A stretch of 12,788 nucleotides of DNA from an uncultured Armatimonadota bacterium (lineage in GTDB: Bacteria > Armatimonadota > Armatimonadia > Armatimonadales > Armatimonadaceae), in assembly GCA_903924445.1 (NCBI GenBank), contig CAIYBQ010000314.1, positions 1-12,788 on the forward strand, in the 5' to 3' direction. Below the pieces are notes generated by a model. The model did no database searches. It was not told the DNA's origin and was given only the letters and a program-made list of their open reading frames with translations. The position numbers and the translations under genes were made by a program. The first letter of the stretch is position 1, and every line of letters begins with the position of its first letter. Positions 1 through 8,147 of this stretch are shown here, in pieces.

Positions 1-830
1 AGAAAGCCTATACAGTTACCGAACAGCCCTTCCACTTCACCATCCGGGACGCGGCCCAGAAACTCGACCGTCGGGCCAGCAATCGCTTTGAGGCGGGATT
101 CATCCGGGCCTGACCCAACAACTTTGAGCCGGACACCAAGCTTCGTCGCTGCCTGAACAGCCAAATCGACGCGCTTATAGCCAAGAAAGCGAGAGACACA
201 AAGCCAATAGTCAAGCGTCGGTTTTTCAACTATTTGAATACGATTTGTATTCACCGGCGGAAAAACTACCACTGAGTTACGTCGGTAGAACTTCTCCACA
301 CGGGATGCGACATTATCAGAGTTACAAATGAAAAAGTCGGGGCGCTGCGCAGCGAGGTAATCCCAAGCACGTAAGCGATGAATAACCCACGGCATCAGCA
401 AGCGCTCAAGCTTGCCAAAACCACCCTCATCCACATACTCACGATAGCGCCACGCGAATCGGCTTGGCGTATGGCAGTAGGTCACATGGCAGGTGTGTGG
501 ATAGGTGATAATACCTTTAGCGAACGATGATGTACTCGAGATCACGAGGTCATACTCGCGCAAATCTAGCATTTCAAAAGCCATCGGGAACAGCGTCAAA
601 AACTTCTTGTGATGTCGGTTGGTCCCAGCAAGAGGAAGCTTTTGCAAAAAGGATGTCCGAACATCCATTTGCCGAAAAGACTTGAAGGTATGGTCGGCAT
701 CGTAGACCGATGTAAAGATAGGTGCATCGGGCCAGATCTCATGAAAGGCTTCGACAACACGCTCCGCGCCGCCTGACTGAGTTAGATAATCGTGGACAAT
801 TGCGACCTTCATTGGCTGTGGTTCCATCAT
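1..830 (-). CDS. WbaZ-like GT4 glycosyltransferase, 3' end cut by window start
   Basis: About 276 codons of a GT-B glycosyltransferase are present; the C-terminal end lies before base 1. The N-terminus contains KVAIVHDYL followed by a Gly-rich loop (SGGAERVVEAF), then PDAPIFTSVYD and YCHTPSRFAW, the signature combination of the WbaZ-like GT4 subfamily (mannosyltransferase-like enzymes of O-antigen and exopolysaccharide loci). The start of the second Rossmann domain is visible as WLCVSRFLGYKRVDLAV and VVGSGPDESRL; the catalytic E-x7-E segment would lie in the missing part. Expected role: adding a sugar from a nucleotide-sugar donor to the growing lipid-linked repeat unit at the inner face of the cytoplasmic membrane. 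Donor and acceptor cannot be told from sequence. ATG at 830 is chosen because a GGGGG tract (840-844) lies 9 nt upstream; ATG at 827 or 812 (starting MKVAIVHDYL) are alternatives. It is separated by 89 bp from the preceding glycosyltransferase gene, so it may have its own promoter as well as read-through. Confidence 0.9.
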   Translation of the reverse strand, partial: MMEPQPMKVAIVHDYLTQSGGAERVVEAFHEIWPDAPIFTSVYDADHTFKSFRQMDVRTSFLQKLPLAGTNRHHKKFLTLFPMAFEMLDLREYDLVISSTSSFAKGIITYPHTCHVTYCHTPSRFAWRYREYVDEGGFGKLERLLMPWVIHRLRAWDYLAAQRPDFFICNSDNVASRVEKFYRRNSVVVFPPVNTNRIQIVEKPTLDYWLCVSRFLGYKRVDLAVQAATKLGVRLKVVGSGPDESRLKAIAGPTVEFLGRVPDGEVEGLFGNCIGF

Positions 831-879
831 TCCCTATTTCCCCCGATGCAAACCAAGCCGATTAATGCCCATTTGATTT

Positions 880-908
880 ATTATGCACAAACATGATTCG
901 GCCTTCAT
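880..908 (-). promoter_or_regulatory. weak candidate internal promoter ahead of the WbaZ-like gene
   Basis: The 89-bp gap between the two glycosyltransferase genes (831-919) is AT-richer than its surroundings and holds, on the minus strand, CATAAT (885 to 880; 5 of 6 bases of the -10 consensus) preceded after a 17-nt spacer by ATGAAG (908 to 903; 3 of 6 bases of the -35 consensus). The -35 match is poor, so this is only a candidate for a secondary start serving the distal gene. No terminator-like hairpin with a T-run was seen in the gap, so read-through from upstream is likely. Confidence 0.2.
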
Positions 909-919
909 GATACCTGTAG

Positions 920-2080
920 TCAACGAAGGACGTTTGTATAAACAGTTACACATGCGTAAGCAGTTGCATCCCATGAAAAGTGACTTGCACGTTCGAGCCC
1001 GTGACTTACAGCCGTGGCACGGTATTCACTATCCATGATGAGGCGCTGAAGCATTTCGACTTGAACGTCAATGTTGTCTGGATCGGCAGTGTAGTCAGGA
1101 TTTCCCACAACCTCAGGCAAGCTTGCTCGATTGCTTGCAAGGATTGGGCAACCGGATGCCATTGCCTCAAGCACTGGCCAGCCAAATCCTTCGTACAGAC
1201 TCGGAAAATGAAGAACATTCGCAAACCGATACACCGCACGGAGATCTGCTTCGCTGACACGCCCCAAGTGGAAGACATCCCCCCGAAGGCCTAGAGCAGC
1301 CACGATATCGTTCTCATCATCGAAAAAATCCGCACCAACCCGCAGCAAGGCCACATTCGGGATGACTTTCTTCAACCGCGCAAGAACCTCGAGAACCACA
1401 GGTGTGTTTTTGTAACGGTTTCGCGTCCCAACCTGCAAGATATACACACGACTTGTATCCAAGCGGTGCCGTGCTGCAAAGTCTAAATGTTCATCATGGA
1501 GCGAAAGACCATTGGGTGGCGTTGCCTGAAAATCCGTCTCGAGCCCAATGGGTACGATGCTTATCTGCTCCGGGGAAAAGCCAGCGTGTGTGATCAGGTC
1601 ATTTCGCGTGGACTGGGAAACACACAACACCCGGGCACAGCTACGCATCGCTTCGATGCGCTTTAGAAAAGACCGGAGCACCCAAGGTTTATAAGGGACA
1701 TCGACAATCCCCTTGATGTACAGCAGCGGGATGATGTCAAAGCACGTGACCACCGTCCGGTCCGGGTCGACCGCACCGGCAAGCGTAGCATGGCTATGGT
1801 CGAGAATGTGATAGATGTCTGCTTCGACGTTTCGAATAGCTCTCGGATACTTGACCCAGCGACCATAGATGCTAGCTAGCCTCTGCTGAGATGCATTTGG
1901 CAACCAAGTCATCCATGGCTCTACCCCGGAGCACTGGAGAACATCCAGATTCCAATGCGGCCCAAGGTGATACGGCAGCCGCTCGAGAAAACCCTTGCGG
2001 AAGCGTGACATACTGACACTTGGAAATTCATCCACATTGGGGAGAATGACAAGCTTTGAGGCAACTGCCTTGGATGACAT
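920..2080 (-). CDS. GT4 glycosyltransferase (MtfB-like), 386 aa
   Basis: A complete GT-B fold glycosyltransferase of family GT4. The N-terminal domain includes VVTCFDIIPLL (about residues 110-120), corresponding to the T-x-HD-x-x-P motif of MtfB-like mannosyltransferases but with Phe in place of the usual His, and CVSQSTRNDL (153-162). The donor-binding C-terminal domain shows LQVGTRNRYKN (215-225) and FPSLYEGFGWPVLEAMASG (292-310), the E-x7-E motif of GT4 enzymes (E297, E305). It should be a cytosolic or membrane-associated transferase acting on the lipid-linked repeat unit; sugar specificity is unknown. An open frame continues upstream to 2152, but ATG at 2080 is preferred: it overlaps the upstream gene's TGA in a TGATG junction, the same pattern as two other junctions of this operon, and the longer form would overlap that gene by 73 bp. 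No clear Shine-Dalgarno precedes it, so translational coupling is likely. Confidence 0.92.
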   Translation of the reverse strand: MSSKAVASKLVILPNVDEFPSVSMSRFRKGFLERLPYHLGPHWNLDVLQCSGVEPWMTWLPNASQQRLASIYGRWVKYPRAIRNVEADIYHILDHSHATLAGAVDPDRTVVTCFDIIPLLYIKGIVDVPYKPWVLRSFLKRIEAMRSCARVLCVSQSTRNDLITHAGFSPEQISIVPIGLETDFQATPPNGLSLHDEHLDFAARHRLDTSRVYILQVGTRNRYKNTPVVLEVLARLKKVIPNVALLRVGADFFDDENDIVAALGLRGDVFHLGRVSEADLRAVYRFANVLHFPSLYEGFGWPVLEAMASGCPILASNRASLPEVVGNPDYTADPDNIDVQVEMLQRLIMDSEYRATAVSHGLERASHFSWDATAYACVTVYTNVLR

Positions 2081-3201
2081 CAGCCAGCCACATCCGCGTA
2101 GTGCTTTAGATAGGCCGCACCGATGTTTTCCCATGTCAATGGTAGTGCACATCGCCGGGCAGCATCCCGGCGGGCTGGAAGCAAGTCGAGACGCTCTGAA
2201 ACTTGCCGAAGCGCCGCTGCAAGCTCAGCGACCGATTCCGTGTCATCGATCACTACACCTGCATCAGGACCAACTGCTTCTGCACCGCCCGTGGTTTTGG
2301 CCGTGATGACCGGGAGGCCGCTTGCCAGAGCTTCCACTAAAACGAGCGCGCAGGCTTCATACCTGGATGGAAAGACAAAGCAATCCGATGCGCGCATGAG
2401 GTGCGCAAGGTCTGTCCTAAAGTCGAGAAAATGTACACGCTTTGCAAGGCCAAGCTCCTCAGCAAGGGCTGGCCATGGGCTTCCAGCGACACGCCCAGCA
2501 ACCGCCAAGTGGACATCCGGTACAGAGACCAGCGCTCTCAGAACGCCATCCAGGTTTTTACGTCCCGTTCTAATATCGCCGGCAAACAGTGCCAGAAAGA
2601 CGCCATCCGGAAGTCCAAGCAACGAACGGTCTTCCTGTCCGGGGAAAAACTCGGTGGGATCAACACCATTTAGGACTACGCCGACCTTACTATCAGGGAT
2701 TCCACAGAGTGTTGTGAGCTCGTATCGAATCGTGGATGATGCACCGATAACCCGGCGTGCATCCCTAAATGCCTTACGCTCTCCCCATGCATTGAGCGTT
2801 GTGTAGAGCCGTTGATAAAGGGCATACGGGCCAGATGTCATCCTACTTGGATGCATGCTATGCCGAAGCCAAGCCGTGTGGACGAATTGGGCTGTATTTA
2901 TGTGATGGGCACCATCAAGGGTCCACCCATAGCCGTGGATGACATCGTAGCTCGCGTGTTTTCGCTTCAGCTCCCGGTTCGCTGTGGCGATCGACTGCAG
3001 CCCATATGCAAGGTCATTCGAACGGGTCTTCGGTTGAACCGGAATCCATGTCGCACCAGCATCCAAAATATCCTGATCGACTTGATCCGCATACAAATCC
3101 ACACTGTGCCCGGACCGGAGAGCGGCAAGGGATATCTCACGGTTCGCCCGGCCCTGGCCATCCCCTTTTCGCGCGTAGCGGGACACAATTGCAATTCGCA
3201 T
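2080..3201 (-). CDS. GT4 glycosyltransferase, 373 aa
   Basis: A complete glycosyltransferase of the GT-B fold, family GT4. It opens with MRIAIVSRYARKGDGQGRAN, a first beta-strand followed by a Gly-rich loop of the acceptor domain, then DVIHGYGW (86-93) and NGVDPTEFFPG (178-188), the typical hinge before the donor domain. The donor domain carries LFAGDIRTGRKNLDGVLRAL (205-224, including the conserved R/K pair) and SRYEACALVLVEALASGLPV (279-298), which holds the E-x7-E motif (E282, E290). It is not closely similar to either neighbouring GT4 protein, so the three are probably different linkage-forming enzymes rather than recent duplicates. Its ATG overlaps the TGA of the upstream Wzy-like gene (TGATG at 3203-3199), and its own TGA overlaps the next ATG, so the three genes are translationally coupled. 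The donor sugar cannot be inferred. Confidence 0.93.
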   Translation of the reverse strand: MRIAIVSRYARKGDGQGRANREISLAALRSGHSVDLYADQVDQDILDAGATWIPVQPKTRSNDLAYGLQSIATANRELKRKHASYDVIHGYGWTLDGAHHINTAQFVHTAWLRHSMHPSRMTSGPYALYQRLYTTLNAWGERKAFRDARRVIGASSTIRYELTTLCGIPDSKVGVVLNGVDPTEFFPGQEDRSLLGLPDGVFLALFAGDIRTGRKNLDGVLRALVSVPDVHLAVAGRVAGSPWPALAEELGLAKRVHFLDFRTDLAHLMRASDCFVFPSRYEACALVLVEALASGLPVITAKTTGGAEAVGPDAGVVIDDTESVAELAAALRQVSERLDLLPARRDAARRCALPLTWENIGAAYLKHYADVAG

Positions 3202-4751
3202 CAGTGAGAGAGACCAGTCCGGCCAAGAGGACGGAATTTCTCCGGTAAAAGGGAGATAACCCGGTTCACGAGTTTACTTGGCGCAACGCCAGGCAACTCC
3301 TGTTCCAAAAGCTTATCCATCATTCCAAAGCAGGTCCAAATGAGGATGCTCGGGGCGTAATAGCCACCTTGGAGCCAGTTACCAAACGTGACAACTGCGA
3401 TGGCAATCCACTCCAGTGATGTTGAGACCCGACGGATATCCCAGAGTTTGACGATGACCCAAGACATCCTCCCCATCAGTACCATGTAGAGAATGCCACC
3501 AATAAATCCGGTACTCACGATGATGTTGGTGAAGTCGAGTTCAGTTGAAAAGGTTCCATCCTCACCATCTCCACCTTGACTAAAGCGCCGTCCTGCGATG
3601 GTAGTCGACCCAAGTCCGCGTCCGATTGGATTACGGATGCCGCTGGTGAATCCGATTTCAACGAGACCTGCGTGTTTGCTTGCGGTCGAACGCTCGGAAC
3701 CGAGCGGATTCGTCAATCCCTCAACTTGGTGTTCAACGAAGACAGCTGCATTCCGGTCGAGGTTTAGGGAGCGTGTCTGGTTCAGACCGATGAGAAGGCC
3801 GGCAATCCCAATGCCGACACCGAGGGCAATTCGCGGAATACGTGTGGCTGGACGTTTATCGAGAAAGCTCCATGAGATGATGCATCCTGCGAGTAACATC
3901 ACGACACCTGAGCGGGATGACGACAGGAAAATCGTGCCTGCAATAAATACGAATGGAATCGCATACAAGTATTTTCGCAACAGAAAACGTGTCCAGGCGA
4001 CCATCGCCCCCATTAGCATTAAGGTGACATATTCACCAAACGAGAGGGATGCCCCAAACACGCGGACGACATCGTTGTTAAGAAACTGCTTGTATTTCGA
4101 TACCACCATCCAATAACGCTCAACATTGGACATTTCACCAAATTGCTGCCTAAGACCAATCAGGGCCGCGATCACCGATGTGATGACCAGCACGGTCCCA
4201 ACCGTTACGAGCGTCTGCTTGCCTCCGTGATGTCTTCCGACAAAGAACCACAGCAAGGGTCCAATGTAGAACATTGCACCGCCGAGTCCTACCAGAATGC
4301 CGCCTTGATTGGGGTTGAAGATTTGCAGGACCATCACTACGAGCAAAGCGATGGCGATCTTAATCGTGGTGTTCTTCACAGCAATCCAGCGGTTACTGGC
4401 GATTCGGATGAATAGCAGGGTCCCGACGGCCGCTCCGATAAGGGTTAATGGTTCGTTCGACTGGTAGCCAATACTCGGAATCAGCTCACGCCTAATCAGA
4501 CCCAAAAAGGGAAGAAACGCGGCAAGGATTGAGAACCCGATCATCGGGTATTGAACAATGCTGCCCCCAATCACTGACGCGAGGATCAACGCAATCATGA
4601 TGCGCAGCGGTTCGGACAACGTTCCGGCGCTTGGCTCATCGATGCCATAGAGGCCAAGCGTAAACGGAAGGAGCATCAAGACGGCACAACCTACCATTCC
4701 GGCATGCCGGAACAGTAGATTGCGAAGGCGTAATATCAGATGAACGACCAC
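3201..4751 (-). CDS. Wzy/O-antigen-ligase-like polysaccharide polymerase, 516 aa
   Basis: A polytopic membrane protein with about 12 hydrophobic segments (for example 16-36, 50-66, 69-87, 128-144, 153-171, 179-199, 241-256, 262-276, 306-324, 404-426, 447-475). It has the layout of the Wzy_C/O-antigen ligase family: the conserved SSSRSG turn (277-282) in the middle, then a long hydrophilic, presumably periplasmic, loop (about 325-403) containing NPIGRGLGSTT (374-384), then TELDFTNIIVSTGFIGG re-entering the membrane. In this setting the likely role is polymerising flipped, lipid-linked repeat units at the periplasmic face of the inner membrane. Ligase and polymerase cannot be separated by sequence alone; linkage to Wzc and Wza genes favours polymerase. 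The start is GTG at 4751, 3 nt after the TAG of the Wza-like gene, with an AGGTAGG-like stretch directly upstream; an internal ATG at residue 19 is possible. Its TGA overlaps the next gene's ATG. Confidence 0.87.
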   Translation of the reverse strand: MVVHLILRLRNLLFRHAGMVGCAVLMLLPFTLGLYGIDEPSAGTLSEPLRIMIALILASVIGGSIVQYPMIGFSILAAFLPFLGLIRRELIPSIGYQSNEPLTLIGAAVGTLLFIRIASNRWIAVKNTTIKIAIALLVVMVLQIFNPNQGGILVGLGGAMFYIGPLLWFFVGRHHGGKQTLVTVGTVLVITSVIAALIGLRQQFGEMSNVERYWMVVSKYKQFLNNDVVRVFGASLSFGEYVTLMLMGAMVAWTRFLLRKYLYAIPFVFIAGTIFLSSSRSGVVMLLAGCIISWSFLDKRPATRIPRIALGVGIGIAGLLIGLNQTRSLNLDRNAAVFVEHQVEGLTNPLGSERSTASKHAGLVEIGFTSGIRNPIGRGLGSTTIAGRRFSQGGDGEDGTFSTELDFTNIIVSTGFIGGILYMVLMGRMSWVIVKLWDIRRVSTSLEWIAIAVVTFGNWLQGGYYAPSILIWTCFGMMDKLLEQELPGVAPSKLVNRVISLLPEKFRPLGRTGLSH

Positions 4752-4754
4752 GCC

Positions 4755-5936
4755 CTACCTAAACAGTCGCAACACACCGGTGATTGTGGTAACGACCCAC
4801 AGTGCATCCTGTAAGCTGAAGCGCTTCTTTCCAGACTTTGGCTCCACAAAAATACTGTCATCCGGCTTTACTGGAACATCCTTTGTAAGATCTCCCTTGA
4901 GCATCATCTCGACGTTATGCGTCGTTGTTTCATCTTTGCCATCGGTCAGCTTGCGTGTCAGGCGAACATTCTTCAAATCTGCATTTTGAGCGGGCAATCC
5001 GGCAATCGAAAGAGCTTCAAAGAGAGTCAGCGACCGGTCATCCGGGTAAATAATCTCGCCAGTCTTTTGTGTTGCACCGTTGGTACGGAAGACTCTTTTA
5101 TTCTGCGGAATGACAAGGACATCTCCAGCTTCAAGCTTGGTACCACCCTTTACAATGCCCGTCTCCAATATCCCGCGAAGGTCAACCTTGATCGTTTGTC
5201 CCTTGCGGACAATACTTGCCTGGGAAAGCGCGGCAGCGGGTGTGACACCGCCAGCGGCATTCAACACCGCCAGAATGGAGCCATCCCGGGGAACGACGAC
5301 ACTGCTTTGCGAACGCACCTCACCAACAACCCGGACCATGGTTTCGCTTGGATCTGATTCATCGATGATGATATTGTCGCCACTCTCAAGCGTAATATTC
5401 TGGTTTTGGTCACCCGTGTAGAGCTTGCCAACATCCACGGTCACCGGCCCCGCTGGACGGTACACAACAAGCTTGTAGAACTCATAGCGGTCAGATGGGA
5501 GTCCCCCAGCAAGCGCGAGGACATCAAGAAGGCGCATCCCATCCCGCAGCTCAACCTTGCCAGCATTACGGACATCGCCGTAGATGTTCACCGTCATCGG
5601 TTCCCGGGCGGCCACTGAAACAGAAACGACCGGGTTCACCAGCTGCTTGGCATCGACAATCGCTTTCTTGACCAGATTACCGATCTCTGAGACGGTCTTT
5701 CCGGTAACCGAAATCGGGCCAAAAAAGTAACTGATGCTGTTATCGTTTTGGACACGGGTTCCAGAAATAGAAAACTCTGGATGGTTGAGCACCTGTATGG
5801 AAATGGTGTCCCCGACCTTGACCTTATAGTCCGATGCAACTGCCGGAGTCGGGGCCTGTGCGTAAGCGGAATGCACCGGGATTCCCCCAAGCGCAACGAG
5901 GCAGGTCATCACGACCAACGATTTGTTTACTTGCAT
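4755..5936 (-). CDS. Wza-like polysaccharide export protein with SLBB domains, 393 aa
   Basis: A periplasmic/outer-membrane polysaccharide exporter. Residues 1-26 form a Sec signal peptide with a cleavage site AYA|QA. It is followed by a Poly_export domain (about 36-105; YKVKVGDTISIQVLNHPEF is the typical opening), then an SLBB domain (VNIYGDVRNAGKVELRDGM, LLDVLALAGG), a second (VRVVGEVRSQSSVVVPRDG, LAVLNAAGG) and a weaker third (GEIIYPDDRSLTLFEALSIAG). A short hydrophobic/amphipathic C-terminal helix (WVVTTITGVLRLF) parallels the pore-forming helix of Wza, and total length is close to Wza. Unlike Wza, no lipobox Cys is seen: the only early Cys (C12) is preceded by VMT. ATG at 5936 is chosen because it overlaps the TGA of the kinase gene (TGATG); a GTG one codon upstream (5939) is the alternative. 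It should form the export channel docking with the adjacent Wzc-like protein. Confidence 0.94.
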   Translation of the reverse strand: MQVNKSLVVMTCLVALGGIPVHSAYAQAPTPAVASDYKVKVGDTISIQVLNHPEFSISGTRVQNDNSISYFFGPISVTGKTVSEIGNLVKKAIVDAKQLVNPVVSVSVAAREPMTVNIYGDVRNAGKVELRDGMRLLDVLALAGGLPSDRYEFYKLVVYRPAGPVTVDVGKLYTGDQNQNITLESGDNIIIDESDPSETMVRVVGEVRSQSSVVVPRDGSILAVLNAAGGVTPAAALSQASIVRKGQTIKVDLRGILETGIVKGGTKLEAGDVLVIPQNKRVFRTNGATQKTGEIIYPDDRSLTLFEALSIAGLPAQNADLKNVRLTRKLTDGKDETTTHNVEMMLKGDLTKDVPVKPDDSIFVEPKSGKKRFSLQDALWVVTTITGVLRLFR

Positions 5937-8113
5937 CACTTTGTATCCGTACCTGATGATTCGACAGCTGCTGGTTCAGGCGATGCATCGACACCCTTGC
6001 CCGGCGTATCCACATTGCCTGGGATGTAGTACTTGCCGTACCCATAACCATAGCCGTAACCGTAGTAATAGTAGTACCCGCCACCTGGACTTGATATACG
6101 GTTTAGAACTGTTCCAAGCACCGAAGTTCCAGCGCGCTGCAAAAGTTCCACGGAGCGCCGGATGTTGGCTTTCTTCGTATCGCCAAACGCCACGACGAGG
6201 AGAACGCCATCCATTCGGGCTGAGAGAACAATCGAGTCTGCAACAAGCAACGTCGGAGGGGTATCGAAGAGTACGATATCGGCACGCTCTTTGAGCTGCT
6301 CGACGACACGCTCCATTGCAGAGCTGCCGAGAAGCTCAGCCGGGTTCGGTGGGGGTGAACCAGCTGGAACAATCCAGACATTCTCTACATTCGTCGGCTG
6401 CATCACATCATCTAATGTGTGTGAGTCAACCAGTACATCGGTGAGTCCAGGATTTGATTCCACCTTGAAAAGCTTGTGCTGACTCGGACGGCGAAGGTCG
6501 GCATCCACAATCACCACACGCTTACCATCGAGAGCTAGCGCCATCGCGAGGTTTGCCGCAGTGGTTGACTTACCTTCGGATGGAACCGATGACGTAATCA
6601 GCAATGTGCGCAGCTCATTTCCAACCGCAGCAAAGTTCAGGTTGGTTCGCAGACTTCGATAGGACTCCATGAGAGGCGAGAAACTCGAAATATCGCGGAT
6701 GAGACGAAGGCCCTCCTCCTCCACCATCGGTACATGGCCGAGGCTTGGGAGGCGAAGAACACGTTCGGCTTCTTCCGGGCTGTTGATACGGTCATCGAGG
6801 AGCTCAAGCAAGAGCGCAATCGCAAAGCCAAGAACCAGACCAATCACCGCGGCGAGAATGATGTTTTGTTGCTTCTTAGGGCGAATCGGGATGGTCGGAA
6901 GTAGCGCCCGTTCGATGGGCTGGATGTTGGTGCTGATTGTCTTTAGCCGTAGCTCGATGTTTTGGGCCTGGTCCGACCAGTACTTGGAGCGTTCCTGACT
7001 AGACTTGATGCGTGACTCAAGGCGCTGATAATAGTTTTCCCAGAGTGGGAACTGGTTCAGGCGGGCATCGGCTGCCTTCAACGATGTTGCAATCCCCGCA
7101 GCACGTGTTGCCGCAGCGGATGCATCGATTTCAAGCTGAATAATCCGCTCATTCAACGTCGTGTAGGCTGGGTTGAAGCGTGCTGTGCGGACTGGAGTCG
7201 ACTTGCGGTACTTGACCAGACGTAGCCGAAGCTCGGCCAGCTGCTTTGTCTTTACAACGATGGCATCCGCGCTTGGTCCGAGCGTCGTCCCCAGCGATGT
7301 CAGTTCAGTTTCAAGCTCATCGATTTTGACCTGAAACGACTGAACGGTTGGGTCTGCATCGGCGGAGGGGATGTCGCTTCTGGTCGTAGGGATAGACTTC
7401 AGGCGCTCACGGCTGCTTTCGATTTTGCGTTGGGCCTCGATAGAACCAGCGCGCGCGGTGTTGTATGCAATCTGTAAATCGGTAACAACTTGCTGCTGGG
7501 CTTCGCGGTTACTCAGCAAGTCAGGAAGGTTTTTATCCTTCTTAAGCGTCTGCAGCTCGGTTAGTGCAGTCATCGCGTCATCATTGTTGACTTTTGCCTG
7601 ATCCGTTGCAAACTGACTGGCTTGCCGCAGGCTGGACTCACCTTTGGTCTTTACATTTTCGGTATAGACATCCACCAATGTGTTCGCAGTATCACGCACA
7701 AGACTGGGGTTGTCGCCCTCGGCCGTGACCTCAATAATGGATGTGTTTTCAACGACATCAACAGTAACTAAAGGAAGGGCTTTGGCGCTTAGCCTGCGGC
7801 CAACTTCATCTTTGATTTCAGACCGTTGAATCATCTCAACCTGAGTTAGTGGGGAGTATTGCTGGCTTAGTTGAAACAGGGCAGCAAGTGGATCCGTGCT
7901 GACATTGTTGATGACATAGGACGGCGGAGACACAAGCAGGCGTGCGACAGCTCTGTATGTGGGGGCCTGAACCATGGTGATCAGCACGCCGACCACCAGA
8001 ACAAAAGCAAATACCTGAAAAATGACCAGTCTGCGTCGGCGGAACATGTCACCATATTCCTGCAGCGACAGCGATTGGCCGGCCTCGTTTACGCTTTCAA
8101 CTCGTTCTTGCAT
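5936..8113 (-). CDS. Wzc-like polysaccharide co-polymerase/BY-kinase, 725 aa
   Basis: An inner-membrane chain-length regulator fused to a bacterial tyrosine kinase (the Wzc architecture rather than the split CapA/CapB form). In order: cytoplasmic N-terminus with LQEYGDMFRRRR, TM1 (29-48), Wzz-type periplasmic domain, a long Gln/Lys/Glu-rich coiled-coil region (about 160-400) with the GNVR-type end and Pro-rich stretch PTIPIRPKK, TM2 (about 417-438), and the cytosolic kinase. The kinase shows Walker A SSVPSEGKST (508-517, K515), Walker A' VVIVDADLRRP (533-543) and Walker B DIVLFDTPP (612-620), all diagnostic of BY-kinases. The tail has an 11-Tyr cluster (680-696), the autophosphorylation region, then an acidic/polar end. 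Cycles of autophosphorylation and dephosphorylation are known to govern polymer length in this family; no phosphatase gene is in the window. ATG 8113 follows GAGGGG with 4-nt spacing, 34 bp after the sugar transferase gene. Confidence 0.96.
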   Translation of the reverse strand: MQERVESVNEAGQSLSLQEYGDMFRRRRLVIFQVFAFVLVVGVLITMVQAPTYRAVARLLVSPPSYVINNVSTDPLAALFQLSQQYSPLTQVEMIQRSEIKDEVGRRLSAKALPLVTVDVVENTSIIEVTAEGDNPSLVRDTANTLVDVYTENVKTKGESSLRQASQFATDQAKVNNDDAMTALTELQTLKKDKNLPDLLSNREAQQQVVTDLQIAYNTARAGSIEAQRKIESSRERLKSIPTTRSDIPSADADPTVQSFQVKIDELETELTSLGTTLGPSADAIVVKTKQLAELRLRLVKYRKSTPVRTARFNPAYTTLNERIIQLEIDASAAATRAAGIATSLKAADARLNQFPLWENYYQRLESRIKSSQERSKYWSDQAQNIELRLKTISTNIQPIERALLPTIPIRPKKQQNIILAAVIGLVLGFAIALLLELLDDRINSPEEAERVLRLPSLGHVPMVEEEGLRLIRDISSFSPLMESYRSLRTNLNFAAVGNELRTLLITSSVPSEGKSTTAANLAMALALDGKRVVIVDADLRRPSQHKLFKVESNPGLTDVLVDSHTLDDVMQPTNVENVWIVPAGSPPPNPAELLGSSAMERVVEQLKERADIVLFDTPPTLLVADSIVLSARMDGVLLVVAFGDTKKANIRRSVELLQRAGTSVLGTVLNRISSPGGGYYYYYGYGYGYGYGKYYIPGNVDTPGKGVDASPEPAAVESSGTDTK
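6026..6076 (-). repeat. Tyr/Gly low-complexity tract encoding the kinase tyrosine cluster
   Basis: Seventeen codons encode five consecutive Tyr, then four Gly-Tyr pairs, then Gly-Lys-Tyr-Tyr: 11 tyrosines in all. The DNA is a near-tandem hexamer repeat (TAY GGN) with mixed third positions. It lies in frame at residues 680-696 of the Wzc-like kinase and corresponds to the C-terminal tyrosine cluster phosphorylated in this family. Confidence 0.9.
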
Positions 8114-8117
8114 GTAG

Positions 8118-8123
8118 CCCCTC
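8118..8123 (-). promoter_or_regulatory. Shine-Dalgarno of the Wzc-like gene
   Basis: GAGGGG lies 4 nt upstream of ATG at 8113 (the GAGG core is 6 nt away). Two nearer-upstream ATGs (8148, overlapping the previous stop, and 8132) are out of frame with the kinase, so this site fixes the start at 8113. Confidence 0.6.
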
Positions 8124-8147
8124 GGGCGACATGGATACTCCCCAGCA

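Noticed and set aside
8..229. 73-aa minus-strand frame at the window start
   Set aside because: It lies in another frame over the WbaZ-like glycosyltransferase, whose own frame shows conserved motifs through the same bases.
831..919. TTGACT as a -35 hexamer in the gap (923 to 918)
   Set aside because: No acceptable -10 hexamer lies 16-18 nt downstream (CGAATC at 17 nt); only the weaker CATAAT candidate is listed.
2081..2152. 24-residue N-terminal extension of the second GT4 protein
   Set aside because: It would overlap the upstream gene by 73 bp; the TGATG-coupled ATG at 2080 fits the operon pattern and the family's N-terminus.
2123..2806. 227-aa plus-strand frame
   Set aside because: Antisense to the GT4 gene at 2080-3201; composition is Arg/Ser-rich and low-information, as expected for a shadow frame.
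3598..4116. 172-aa plus-strand frame
   Set aside because: Antisense to the Wzy-like membrane protein; no domain and Arg/Pro-rich shadow composition.
4917..5357. 146-aa plus-strand frame
   Set aside because: Antisense to the Wza-like gene and without recognisable motifs or a ribosome site.
5897..5936. Lipobox at C12 of the exporter signal peptide
   Set aside because: The residues before the Cys are V-M-T, not a lipobox, and the Cys falls inside the hydrophobic core with an AYA signal peptidase I site further on.
6026..6076. Tandem hexamers as a mobile or CRISPR-like repeat
   Set aside because: The repeat is in frame, encodes the kinase tyrosine cluster, and has no spacers.
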